Positions 35,217 through 41,648 of a stretch of DNA of 64,000 bases are shown here, piece by piece (position 1 is the stretch's first letter; every line of letters starts with the position of its first letter). The stretch comes from Lachnospira sp900551945 (GTDB lineage Bacteria > Bacillota > Clostridia > Lachnospirales > Lachnospiraceae). The stretch covers positions 102,746 through 166,745 of the forward strand of contig DBFCCI010000005.1 of assembly GCA_048380335.1 (NCBI GenBank), read 5' to 3'. A program made the position numbers and the translations under genes. Under the pieces are notes generated by a model. That model made no database searches and was not told the DNA's origin. It worked only from the letters and a program-made list of their open reading frames with translations.

Positions 35217-36167
35217 TTATTTATTATAAGCTATATTGTGAAGTTGTGAAACAAGTTCTTCGATTTGATTTAATCCAGTAGAATTACTAGAACTTTTTTC
35301 ATTTAATACATTGACTTCTTTTTCAATCTGCTGAATAGCTTTTTCTGAAGAAGCTATTCCTTTATTGGCTTGGTCGACTTCTCTACTTGTGTCTGAGATT
35401 TTACTTGCAATATTATTGCTAACTTCTTTTACTTGAGAAGTACAGTTGCGGATATCGTCAAATGTTCCCTTTACATTGTTTGTATAGTCAACGTTTCCCT
35501 GTATAGCTTGAGATGTTTTTTCAATTTCTTGACGCATACTAGCAAGAGTAAAATAAAGAGTATTGATAGCATTTTCAATTCCTGAAACTAAAGATGTGGT
35601 TGACGATGAAAGCTGTTGTATTTGTTGAGCTACAACGGCAAATCCACGACCGGCATCACCAGCTCTGGCAGCTTCAATAGAAGCATTCAATGCAAGTAAG
35701 TTAGTCTGAGAAGCAATACCTGTAATATTTCTTGTAAGTTCAGTAATAGTATTAAAGTCGGTTTCTACTTGTTGAAAAGTATCTGTTACTTTTACAAGTT
35801 GAGTATTAGAGCTGCCAATCTGATTAGAGAGTTCATCAATACGATTGTTAGCAAGTTCGATAGTTTCATCAGATTTTTCCATTACATCTTTGATTTCATT
35901 AGCAAAGGAATGAAATTGTTCATAATTATCGTTAATATTTGTAAAAACATCATTTATAACACTAAGTGAATTTTCTGCTTCGCTTGTATTATTTAAAATG
36001 GTATCAATAGAGCGAGACATATTTGCGCTTTTATTAATATATTGTTTGAGTTCTTTTTGTAATACATCGACACCGTCACATACACGTTTCATGTTTTCCT
36101 TTTCAAGAGAAACTGTCTGTTGAGTTTCTTTAGTAGTATCGGTGTCTTTTTTCCTAAAAATATTCAT
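35217..36167 (-). CDS. Soluble methyl-accepting chemotaxis-type protein
   Basis: A 316-residue helical protein without membrane segments. The hairpin tip of the MCP signalling domain is clear: IASQTNLLALNASIEAARAG followed by DAGRGFAVVAQQIQQLS. The usual tip reads EQGRGFAVVADEV, so the start of this stretch diverges. The remainder is coiled coil. No sensor domain is visible apart from about 60 N-terminal residues, so it may sense through a partner or act in a cytoplasmic array. No che genes are adjacent. ATG 36167 has AAGGGAAG upstream. Confidence 0.85.
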   Translation of the reverse strand: MNIFRKKDTDTTKETQQTVSLEKENMKRVCDGVDVLQKELKQYINKSANMSRSIDTILNNTSEAENSLSVINDVFTNINDNYEQFHSFANEIKDVMEKSDETIELANNRIDELSNQIGSSNTQLVKVTDTFQQVETDFNTITELTRNITGIASQTNLLALNASIEAARAGDAGRGFAVVAQQIQQLSSSTTSLVSGIENAINTLYFTLASMRQEIEKTSQAIQGNVDYTNNVKGTFDDIRNCTSQVKEVSNNIASKISDTSREVDQANKGIASSEKAIQQIEKEVNVLNEKSSSNSTGLNQIEELVSQLHNIAYNK

Positions 36168-36326
36168 TTTAACACTTCCCTTTCTATTTTTATGTTCATT
36201 CCATATTGTAACAGTTATTTAAAATATTCCTGTATACATTCTTAATTTTAGTATTATATCACAAGGATATATCTAAAACAAGAGTAGTGACTTTGGTTTT
36301 TGATTTTGTGAATTGGACTTTTTAAA

Positions 36327-36469
36327 GATATCAGTAGTTATAAGCAAATCTAAAAAAGAACAATCAGTCATATTTGTATGACGTTATTTAAGAAGTTTGT
36401 TTATGTCATAAAATATAATTAATTGTTCTTTTTAGTGGTTTATTTATTGTTTATATATTATTATAAATA
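36327..36469. repeat. Long-hairpin repeat family, copy B
   Basis: An approximately 143 bp relative of copies A and C lies upstream of the chemotaxis-type gene and downstream of the MATE gene. It shares GATATCAGTAGT at the left end, AAAAAAGAACAAT and TTGTATGAC in the left arm, and ATTAATTGTTCTTTTTAGTGG in the right arm. The right tip is degenerate (TATATTATTATAAATAG in place of TATACTACTGATATC). The inner arms still pair. Confidence 0.75.
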
Positions 36470-36482
36470 GTAAATTTGATTG

Positions 36483-37823
36483 TTAATTAGTAATCATTTT
36501 TTTATGTTCTCGAATAACAAGCCATACTGACAGAATTGTTGCTAAAAGGTCACTTATTGGCTGAGCAAAAAAGATACCATTTATGTCAAAAAGTATAGGG
36601 AATATGTATATAAATGGAACTAAAAATAATACTTGTCTTAAAAGTGTAATTACAATAGATGGAGCTGGTCTATTGATTGCTTGGAAAAATGTAGTTGCAA
36701 GCATTACAAAGCCTAGAACTGGAGTAATACAAAAGTTAATACGAAGTCCTGTAATACCGATTGAGAACATTTCCTCAGTTCCACCGAATGCTGCAAGTAT
36801 TTGTTTTGGGAAAATAAGTACAATTATCCATATTACACAAGTAACTCCAACGGAAAGTATAGTTGCTTTTACAAGTGTTTCAAATACTCTTTTAAAGTTA
36901 CCTGAACCGTAATTATTACCAACAATAGGTTGAATACCTTGACTAATTCCACTAGCAGGCATAATAACGAATGTCATAATACTTGAAATAACAGCATAAA
37001 CACTTATTGCTATATCACCACCGTATTTTCCAAGCTGACTGTTATATACAAGACTGATAAATGCCATTGCCATTTGTGCTACGAAAAATGCAAAACCACA
37101 AGAGATGATTTGTGAACACATTTTTTTATTGAGTTTGAAAATGTCTTTTGAAATACGAACTTGTGACTTGTGTGTAAAGATTAAAGTTAATCCAAAAATG
37201 GCAGAGATTATCTGGCCAGTAACAGTAGCAAGTCCAGCTCCTACAACACCCCATTTAAAGACAATAATAAATACAGCATCAAGAATAATATTAGTGACAG
37301 CGCCAATGCCAGTTACACACATACCAAGAATTGGTTTACCTGACACTCTTACAAAGTCACAACACAACTGAGTAATACCTTGAAATAAACAACCTAAAGC
37401 TACTATTTTGTAGTAGGATAAAGCATAAGAATAAGCTGAGTCAGTAACTCCAAATACTTTTAAGATAGGGTTAGGAAATAGTAATAAAACAACAGTTAAA
37501 AAAATCTCAAAAATACATACAAGAACCATTGAATTACCAAAAGAAAGCTGCATATTTTTGTTATCATTTTTACCTGAAAATAAGCTAAAAAAAGTAGAAC
37601 CACCAGCACTACAAGTAAGGGCAAAAGCCATCATCATATATGAAAGTGGAAAGCACACAGAAAGTCCTGCCAAAGCAGAAGTTCCACAAAAATTGCCAAC
37701 AAACATACGGTCAACAATATTGTAAATAGCAGTAATTAGCAAAGATATTGCGGCAGGAATTGAAAACTTTAAAATCATAGGAAATAATTTTCCATTAATG
37801 TAATCATTATTTTGCGTATTCAT
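36483..37823 (-). CDS. MATE family efflux transporter
   Basis: Twelve-helix multidrug/toxin extrusion protein of 446 residues, probably cation-coupled. Family features are KFSIPAAISLLITAIYNIVD at the N terminus and QGIQPIVGNNYGSGNFKRV at the start of the second half. PRPAPSIV-like (INRPAPSIVITLLRQVLF) follows later. The start at ATG 37823 has AAAAAGGAG. A MarR-family gene lies upstream on the same strand, and a copy of that regulator's likely operator sits between them, so expression is probably MarR-controlled. Confidence 0.92.
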   Translation of the reverse strand: MNTQNNDYINGKLFPMILKFSIPAAISLLITAIYNIVDRMFVGNFCGTSALAGLSVCFPLSYMMMAFALTCSAGGSTFFSLFSGKNDNKNMQLSFGNSMVLVCIFEIFLTVVLLLFPNPILKVFGVTDSAYSYALSYYKIVALGCLFQGITQLCCDFVRVSGKPILGMCVTGIGAVTNIILDAVFIIVFKWGVVGAGLATVTGQIISAIFGLTLIFTHKSQVRISKDIFKLNKKMCSQIISCGFAFFVAQMAMAFISLVYNSQLGKYGGDIAISVYAVISSIMTFVIMPASGISQGIQPIVGNNYGSGNFKRVFETLVKATILSVGVTCVIWIIVLIFPKQILAAFGGTEEMFSIGITGLRINFCITPVLGFVMLATTFFQAINRPAPSIVITLLRQVLFLVPFIYIFPILFDINGIFFAQPISDLLATILSVWLVIREHKKMITN

Positions 37824-37904
37824 AAATAAACTCCTTTTTATAATTATGGTTTAACACTATAAGTAAACTTCTAAAAAACGAAGATAGCAATAATAGTGTT
37901 ATGA

Positions 37905-37941
37905 GTTAAGTAGAAAATTATGTTACCAACATCTACTTAAC
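37905..37941 (-). promoter_or_regulatory. Hairpin in the MATE gene leader
   Basis: GTTAAGTAGA (37905-37914) and TCTACTTAAC (37932-37941) are exact reverse complements with a 17 nt loop, upstream of the MATE start. A second pair, TAACACTAT/ATAGTGTTA (about 37853-37901), lies nearer the gene. Together they may form alternative leader structures. Confidence 0.4.
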
Positions 37942-37961
37942 AAAAGTGATAAAGATTAGTT

Positions 37962-37981
37962 TCCTAAGTATTTGTATAATA
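37962..37981 (-). promoter_or_regulatory. Putative MarR operator upstream of the MATE gene
   Basis: The site ATTAG-TTTC-CTAAGTAT resembles the perfect palindrome ATACTTAG-CAAC-CTAAGTAT found upstream of the marR gene itself at 38635-38654. A minus-strand TATTAT element lies next to it. Control of the pump by the adjacent regulator is inferred. Confidence 0.5.
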
Positions 37982-38063
37982 TTCTTAGCTGTTTTTATAT
38001 TGTCTATATGTAAAATATAAAAATATTTAAGAATATAAGTGGTTTTTAACGAAAGCTGTTAAA

Positions 38064-38486
38064 TTAAGATATATTATCCATCATTTTTTCTATAACATCA
38101 AAGAATACATCTAAGTCTTTTGGTGAAATACCTTTTGTGAGTTCTTCTTCAAGAGATAAAATATCATTCATAACAATGTCTTTGTATTGCAGAGCTTTAT
38201 CGGTTACAATGATTTTTTTCATCCTTGCGTCATTTGGCATAGCCTGTCTATATATAAGACCATTCTTTTCCATTTTCTTTAAAAGTTCCGTTGCTGTTGA
38301 TGGGCGAAGACTATATTCTTCTTCAACATCTTTTTGAAAAACATCACCTGATTGAGCAAGAATAAAATGAAGAACTTTCCCTTCAGAGCCACTAAAGTCT
38401 TGTCTACTTGAGAAAGCATCAATTTTTCTACGCAGTTTGTTTGACAACTTGCTAACATATCGAGCTGCATGTTTTGGATAGAGCAT
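38064..38486 (-). CDS. MarR family transcriptional regulator (upstream of MATE pump)
   Basis: Winged-helix regulator of 140 residues. The core contains SGSEGKVLHFILAQSGDVFQ and the recognition helix region SLRPSTATELLKKMEKNGLI. A wing with PNDARMKKIIVTDKA follows. It is first in a minus-strand pair with the MATE exporter, the usual arrangement for drug-responsive control. ATG 38486 follows AAAGTAGGTG. A perfect palindrome 149 bp upstream is the likely autoregulatory operator. Confidence 0.88.
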   Translation of the reverse strand: MLYPKHAARYVSKLSNKLRRKIDAFSSRQDFSGSEGKVLHFILAQSGDVFQKDVEEEYSLRPSTATELLKKMEKNGLIYRQAMPNDARMKKIIVTDKALQYKDIVMNDILSLEEELTKGISPKDLDVFFDVIEKMMDNIS

Positions 38487-38531
38487 ATTACACCTACTTT
38501 CTTAAAGAATATTTCTTTACACATAAAAATT

Positions 38532-38571
38532 AAAACTATGAGAAGTAAGCTCTGAGAGTTTCTCATAGTTT
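38532..38571. promoter_or_regulatory. Hairpin upstream of the MATE-associated marR gene
   Basis: AAACTATGAGAA and TTCTCATAGTTT are exact 12 bp reverse complements around a 16 nt loop, 45 bp before the marR start. It may act as a leader structure. Confidence 0.5.
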
Positions 38572-38573
38572 AT

Positions 38574-38624
38574 GCGATAGTCGCCAATATTTTATGAAAT
38601 AATGTACTTTGGCTCGTTGTTCGC
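38574..38624 (-). repeat. Short dispersed repeat, copy 2
   Basis: On the minus strand this reads GCGAACAACGAGCCAAAGTA and ends GGCGACTATCGC. Both halves match copy 5 near 47.96 kb, which has AACGAGTTAAAGT and GGCGACTATTGCG. GCGA/TCGC ends can pair. Confidence 0.65.
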
Positions 38625-38634
38625 ATAAAACTAA

Positions 38635-38654
38635 ATACTTAGCAACCTAAGTAT
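38635..38654 (-). promoter_or_regulatory. Perfect palindromic operator upstream of marR
   Basis: ATACTTAG-CAAC-CTAAGTAT is an 8+8 bp perfect inverted repeat with a 4 bp centre, the typical size of a MarR-dimer site. A related site precedes the MATE gene. Confidence 0.6.
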
Positions 38655-38785
38655 ATTTCTAATTAAACAAAAAGTCAATAATAATTTACAAGAGAATCTT
38701 TAATTTTAAAAAATATATCATAATGTAATTGTAAAAGATAATAAAAATATGTCAGTTAGAAAATAATAATCTAACTGACATATTT

Positions 38786-38998
38786 TTATGTATCTAATTC
38801 TTTAAAAAAATTAGTCAAAACCCTCCAAGAGTCAATATATTCTTTTAATTGTTCTTCACCAAGTTTTGATATCTTATAGTATTTTCTAACTGGACCATTT
38901 GAAACTGAACCTGAGTAGGTTTCAGTTAATTGGTCTTTGTTGAGTCGTCTTAATATAGCATATATTGTGCTTTCTTCTGTGTCTGGAATGTATTTTAT
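38786..38998 (-). pseudogene. PadR family regulator, truncated 3' fragment
   Basis: The translated fragment EESTIYAILRRLNKDQLTET followed by NGPVRKYYKISKLGEEQL and LKEYIDSWRVL is the second half of a PadR winged helix. It includes the EST(I/L)Y recognition helix and the GPxRKYY wing. The first half of the domain is missing. Upstream, the frame runs only into the last codons of the HxlR gene read out of frame. A deletion therefore seems to have joined the end of hxlR to the middle of padR near position 39000. Confidence 0.75.
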
Positions 38999-38999
38999 T

Positions 39000-39326
39000 T
39001 TAATTTTCCATTTTCTTATAAGCATTACCCCATTCTACCATTGAGTCGAGAATTGGTTTGAGTGTAAGTCCTAAGTCACTTAACGCATATTCTACACGAG
39101 GTGGAACTTCTGCGTATACAGTTCTAGTGATAAGGCCGTCTTCTTCCATAGAGCGAAGACTATCAGTTAAAACTTTTTGACTAATTCCATCTAAGTTTTT
39201 TTTCAACTCATTAAAACGCCATGGTCTTTGCAAGAGATTTCTAATTATAAGTAATTTCCACTTGCTACCAATAAGAGAAACAGTAGTGGCAACTGGACAT
39301 TCTGGTAATTCTTTCTTTGTCAACAT
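39000..39326 (-). CDS. HxlR family transcriptional regulator
   Basis: Winged-helix regulator of 108 residues with the family's N-terminal Cys (PECPVATTVSLIGSKWKLLI). The DNA-binding part is RFNELKKNLDGISQKVLTDS followed by LRSMEEDGLITR and VPPRVEYALSDLG. HxlR proteins often respond to electrophiles or oxidants through that Cys. ATG 39326 follows GGAGGT. A large palindrome lies just upstream. The last codons abut the padR fragment, so the extreme C terminus may have been altered by the fusion, although the length is normal. Confidence 0.9.
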   Translation of the reverse strand: MLTKKELPECPVATTVSLIGSKWKLLIIRNLLQRPWRFNELKKNLDGISQKVLTDSLRSMEEDGLITRTVYAEVPPRVEYALSDLGLTLKPILDSMVEWGNAYKKMEN

Positions 39327-39344
39327 AATAACCTCCTAATAATA

Positions 39345-39387
39345 CAATACATCAAAATACAATGTTACATTATATTTTAATGTATTG
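39345..39387. promoter_or_regulatory. Putative HxlR operator: nested palindrome
   Basis: CAATACATCAAAATA (39345-39359) pairs with TATTTTAATGTATTG (39373-39387) with one mismatch. The centre is itself a palindrome, AATGTTACATT (39361-39371). It lies 18 bp upstream of the hxlR start and could bind an HxlR dimer or two dimers. Confidence 0.55.
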
Positions 39388-39607
39388 AGTAGTATAAGTC
39401 AATTTAAGATAAGACAAGTTCTTGGTACACAAAAAAGTACACAACTTTAACTGCATTTAATTACGACAAACTACCATAATTAAAATCTTAAAGTCTGAAA
39501 CTGCCCCAAAATACGCAGTAGTCACCTTTATGTAACTAACCCACAAAAAGGTGCGTACTTTTTTTATCAAATCTTGCTTGCTATACTAATATTGCAACAG
39601 GGAGAAA

Positions 39608-39633
39608 TCCTAAAATAAAGTTTTAATTTTAGG
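39608..39633 (+). promoter_or_regulatory. Hairpin overlapping the ribosome site of the RiPP precursor
   Basis: TCCTAAAAT (39608-39616) pairs with ATTTTAGGA (39625-39633). The right arm includes the start of the AGGAGA ribosome site for the peptide at 39643. Closing the stem would hide part of the site, which suggests translational control or transcript stability; this is an inference. Confidence 0.5.
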
Positions 39634-39642
39634 AGATTAATT

Positions 39643-39759
39643 ATGGCATTATCAAATATTGCAGAATGGAACGATGAAAAAAAGACAGCAGCAGCTTGTG
39701 GAACAGCATGTGGAGCATCAGATAATACAGAAGAAAAATCAACATCTTGTGGTGCATAA
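39643..39759 (+). CDS. Putative RiPP precursor peptide, Cys-rich (CLI_3235-like)
   Basis: A 38-residue peptide with a strong ribosome site (TTAGGAGA, 9 nt before ATG). A charged leader, MALSNIAEWNDEKK, precedes a core with ACGTACGA and a terminal SCGA; the Cys are at positions 19, 23 and 36. A radical SAM maturase gene of the Cys-rich peptide type begins 160 bp downstream. Size, Cys-Gly-Ala pattern and neighbour fit a ribosomally made, post-translationally modified peptide. It resembles what I recall of the CLI_3235 group, but I could not check this. The maturase is truncated, so the peptide may now be unmodified. Confidence 0.65.
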   Translation: MALSNIAEWNDEKKTAAACGTACGASDNTEEKSTSCGA

Positions 39760-39777
39760 TAAGCACTACTAAGTGTG

Positions 39778-39871
39778 ACTATCATTTTTACTTTAACGAA
39801 CAATGAGCCAAAGTTTGTGTTTGCATAAAAACTCGCAGAGTGTATTTTTAACAGTTGTAAAAATGATAAGT
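39778..39871 (+). promoter_or_regulatory. Long hairpin between precursor and maturase genes
   Basis: ACTATCATTTTTAC (39778-39791) pairs with GTAAAAATGATAAGT (39857-39871) with one bulge, enclosing a copy of the short dispersed repeat. Such structures between a precursor gene and its enzyme commonly reduce downstream expression; that role here is inferred. Confidence 0.5.
39796..39835 (+). repeat. Short dispersed repeat, copy 3
   Basis: ACGAACAATGAGCCAAAGTT followed by TGTGTTTGCATAAA carries the best version of the shared 21 nt core. It is located in the loop of the hairpin between the RiPP precursor and the maturase. Confidence 0.6.
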
Positions 39872-39918
39872 AGATAAAGGATTACATTATTAATTAAAAT
39901 CAAGAAGGGAAGGATAGT

Positions 39919-40287
39919 ATGAGTCAGTATTTTTCATTTCAATGGAACATCACTGACGAATGTGACCAACGTTGTAAACATTGTTATATATTTTCAGGTG
40001 AAGGTTGTAAACAATTAAAAAGCATGGATTGGAAACAAATGTTAAAGGTTGTGGAAAATTGTGAAAATTTTTGCAAAGCATATAATAGAATACCATATTT
40101 TTACATAACAGGTGGTGACCCTATCCTTCACCCTGATTTTTGGAAATTATTAGCATTACTAAAGAGTAAAAATATACCATTTACACTTATGGGCAATCCA
40201 TTTCATTTAGATGATAATGTGTGCAGAATGTTAAAGACATGTGGTTGCGAAAAATATCAGATGTCATTAGATGGAATGAATTCATAA
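39919..40287 (+). pseudogene. Radical SAM peptide maturase, truncated 5' fragment
   Basis: The 122-residue product begins SQYFSFQWNITDECDQRCKH and carries the radical SAM cluster motif CDQRCKHC (Cys 15, 19, 22). The SAM-binding YITGGDPILHPDF follows. Peptide maturases of this class are several hundred residues with C-terminal Cys-rich SPASM or twitch domains. Here the frame ends at DGMNS-stop, just inside the barrel. A nitroreductase remnant begins at that point in another frame, so an internal deletion is likely. It follows the putative precursor gene at 39643. Loss of function is expected. Confidence 0.8.
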
Positions 40288-40711
40288 TAAAGAACTTACA
40301 ACACATATTGGCAAAATGAATATAGCAAAGTTTGACAGAACTAACCTAGCAGGCAATTTTGTTTCAAAAGAACAACCAAGCACGATAGACGACACAACAA
40401 TTAAAAATGGTTTTTATGATGCGCCGACTGTCGTTTGTGTTTTTGCTCAAAAAGATTTTTTATTTAAGACAGCAGATGCCTTTTGTTGTGCTGAAAATAT
40501 GATTTTGCAAGCCACAGAGCTTGATATTGCTTCTTGCATTATCTCAAGGGGAAAGGAAACATTTGATTCTGATGAAGGAAGAAGATTTATGAAAAAATGG
40601 AATATTCCCGATAATTATGAGTGTCAGTGTTTTGTAATTTTAGGATATCTTAAAGGCGAAGCACCACACAGTAAGCCTAGAAGGGCAGGAAGAATTAAGA
40701 TAATAGATTGA
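40280..40711 (+). pseudogene. Nitroreductase family protein, truncated 3' fragment
   Basis: Reading from the codon after TGA 40277 gives IHNKELTTHIGKMNIAKFDR and then a typical nitroreductase second half. That half has DAFCCAENMILQATELDIAS and a C-terminal PDNYECQCFVILGYLKGEAP. The N-terminal FMN-binding segment with its Arg-Ser-Arg pattern is missing. The fragment abuts the truncated radical SAM gene, so both lost sequence in the same event. ATG 40316 could still express a 131-residue product, which is unlikely to bind FMN. Confidence 0.75.
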
Positions 40712-40724
40712 AGGTAGGGAAAAA

Positions 40725-41498
40725 ATGAACCAAGACGAGAGAAGAAAGTATTTAATTCAAGCATTATTACAAGAACAACCACAGTATAGAAATATATCAA
40801 TTCCTAAATCAGAAAATGAGCAGAAAACACTTCTTAGGTCGCTTATGAATATAAGGTTGCCAAAAAAAATAAATGATGAATTTTTAACAATCCAAGATGA
40901 GTATCTAACTTTAGAAAATGAAAACAAAGGTGTAGTCACTATTGATAATTTAAAAGAAGTGCAACAAGATATTTATATTTGGAAAGGTGATATCACAAGG
41001 TTAAAGGTGGGGGCAATTGTAAATGCAGCAAATAGTGGAATGACGGGTTGTTATCAACCTTGTCACAACTGTATTGACAATTGTATTCATACCTTTGCAG
41101 GGATACAGCTTCGCAATTATTGTGATGATATAATACAGTCACAAGGATATGAAGAACCAACAGGGCAGGCAAAGCTTACACCAGCCTTTAATCTACCTTG
41201 CGATTATGTTATTCATACAGTAGGCCCTATTGTCAATGGACGACTTACAAAAGAACATGAGAATTTACTTACTTCATGTTATGAGAATTGTCTTTTACTA
41301 GCAACAAAAAATAATATAAATTCAATAGCTTTTTGTTGTATATCAACGGGAGTGTTTATGTTTCCAAATGAAAAGGCAGCACAGATTGCAGTAAAAACAG
41401 TTAAAGAATACAAGCAAAAAACAGGAAGCAATATAAAAGTTATTTTTAATGTATTTAAAGATAATGATGAGAAAATTTATAGCAAACTTTTAAAGTGA
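40725..41498 (+). CDS. Zinc-dependent macrodomain (protein ADP-ribosylhydrolase)
   Basis: A 257-residue protein with a helical N-terminal part (about 1-80) and a macrodomain. The ADP-ribose loop is GDITRLKVGAIVNAANSGM. A Cys/His cluster, CYQPCHNCIDNCIH (residues 109-122), marks the zinc-containing subclass. GQAKLTPAFNLPCDYVIHTV and STGVFMFPNEKAA complete the site. Enzymes of this subclass remove ADP-ribose added by class M sirtuins. A SirTM gene follows 150 bp downstream, so the two form a write/erase pair. ATG 40725 has GGTAGGGA upstream. Confidence 0.88.
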   Translation: MNQDERRKYLIQALLQEQPQYRNISIPKSENEQKTLLRSLMNIRLPKKINDEFLTIQDEYLTLENENKGVVTIDNLKEVQQDIYIWKGDITRLKVGAIVNAANSGMTGCYQPCHNCIDNCIHTFAGIQLRNYCDDIIQSQGYEEPTGQAKLTPAFNLPCDYVIHTVGPIVNGRLTKEHENLLTSCYENCLLLATKNNINSIAFCCISTGVFMFPNEKAAQIAVKTVKEYKQKTGSNIKVIFNVFKDNDEKIYSKLLK

Positions 41499-41583
41499 TT
41501 TTTTATGAGTTGTGTAGATATTTATAGTCCACTTTTATATTTACATGAACAATAAGTAAAAGAAAGACATTGGTGATTGTGGT

Positions 41584-41646
41584 ATGAACTATGAGCAATT
41601 AGTAAAGTGTGGTTCTTATAGTTTGTTTAGAATATCAAAGGAGTAA
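41584..41646 (+). CDS. Possible 20-residue leader ORF before the sirtuin gene
   Basis: The frame ATGAACTATGAG...AAGGAGTAA encodes MNYEQLVKCGSYSLFRISKE. Its last codons contain the AAGGAG site of the sirtuin gene, and its stop lies 2 nt before the sirtuin ATG. This would couple translation. It could equally be chance or a remnant of a deleted gene. No family is recognised. Confidence 0.3.
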   Translation: MNYEQLVKCGSYSLFRISKE

Positions 41647-41648
41647 TT

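Noticed and set aside
36483..37823. MATE gene considered as part of the RiPP export system
   Set aside because: It has its own MarR regulator and operators and lies on the opposite strand 1.8 kb from the peptide gene, so drug-efflux control is the simpler reading.
39919..40711. The radical SAM and nitroreductase fragments as one frameshifted gene
   Set aside because: The two parts belong to different families, with the first missing its C terminus and the second its N terminus, so a deletion fusion fits better than a frameshift.
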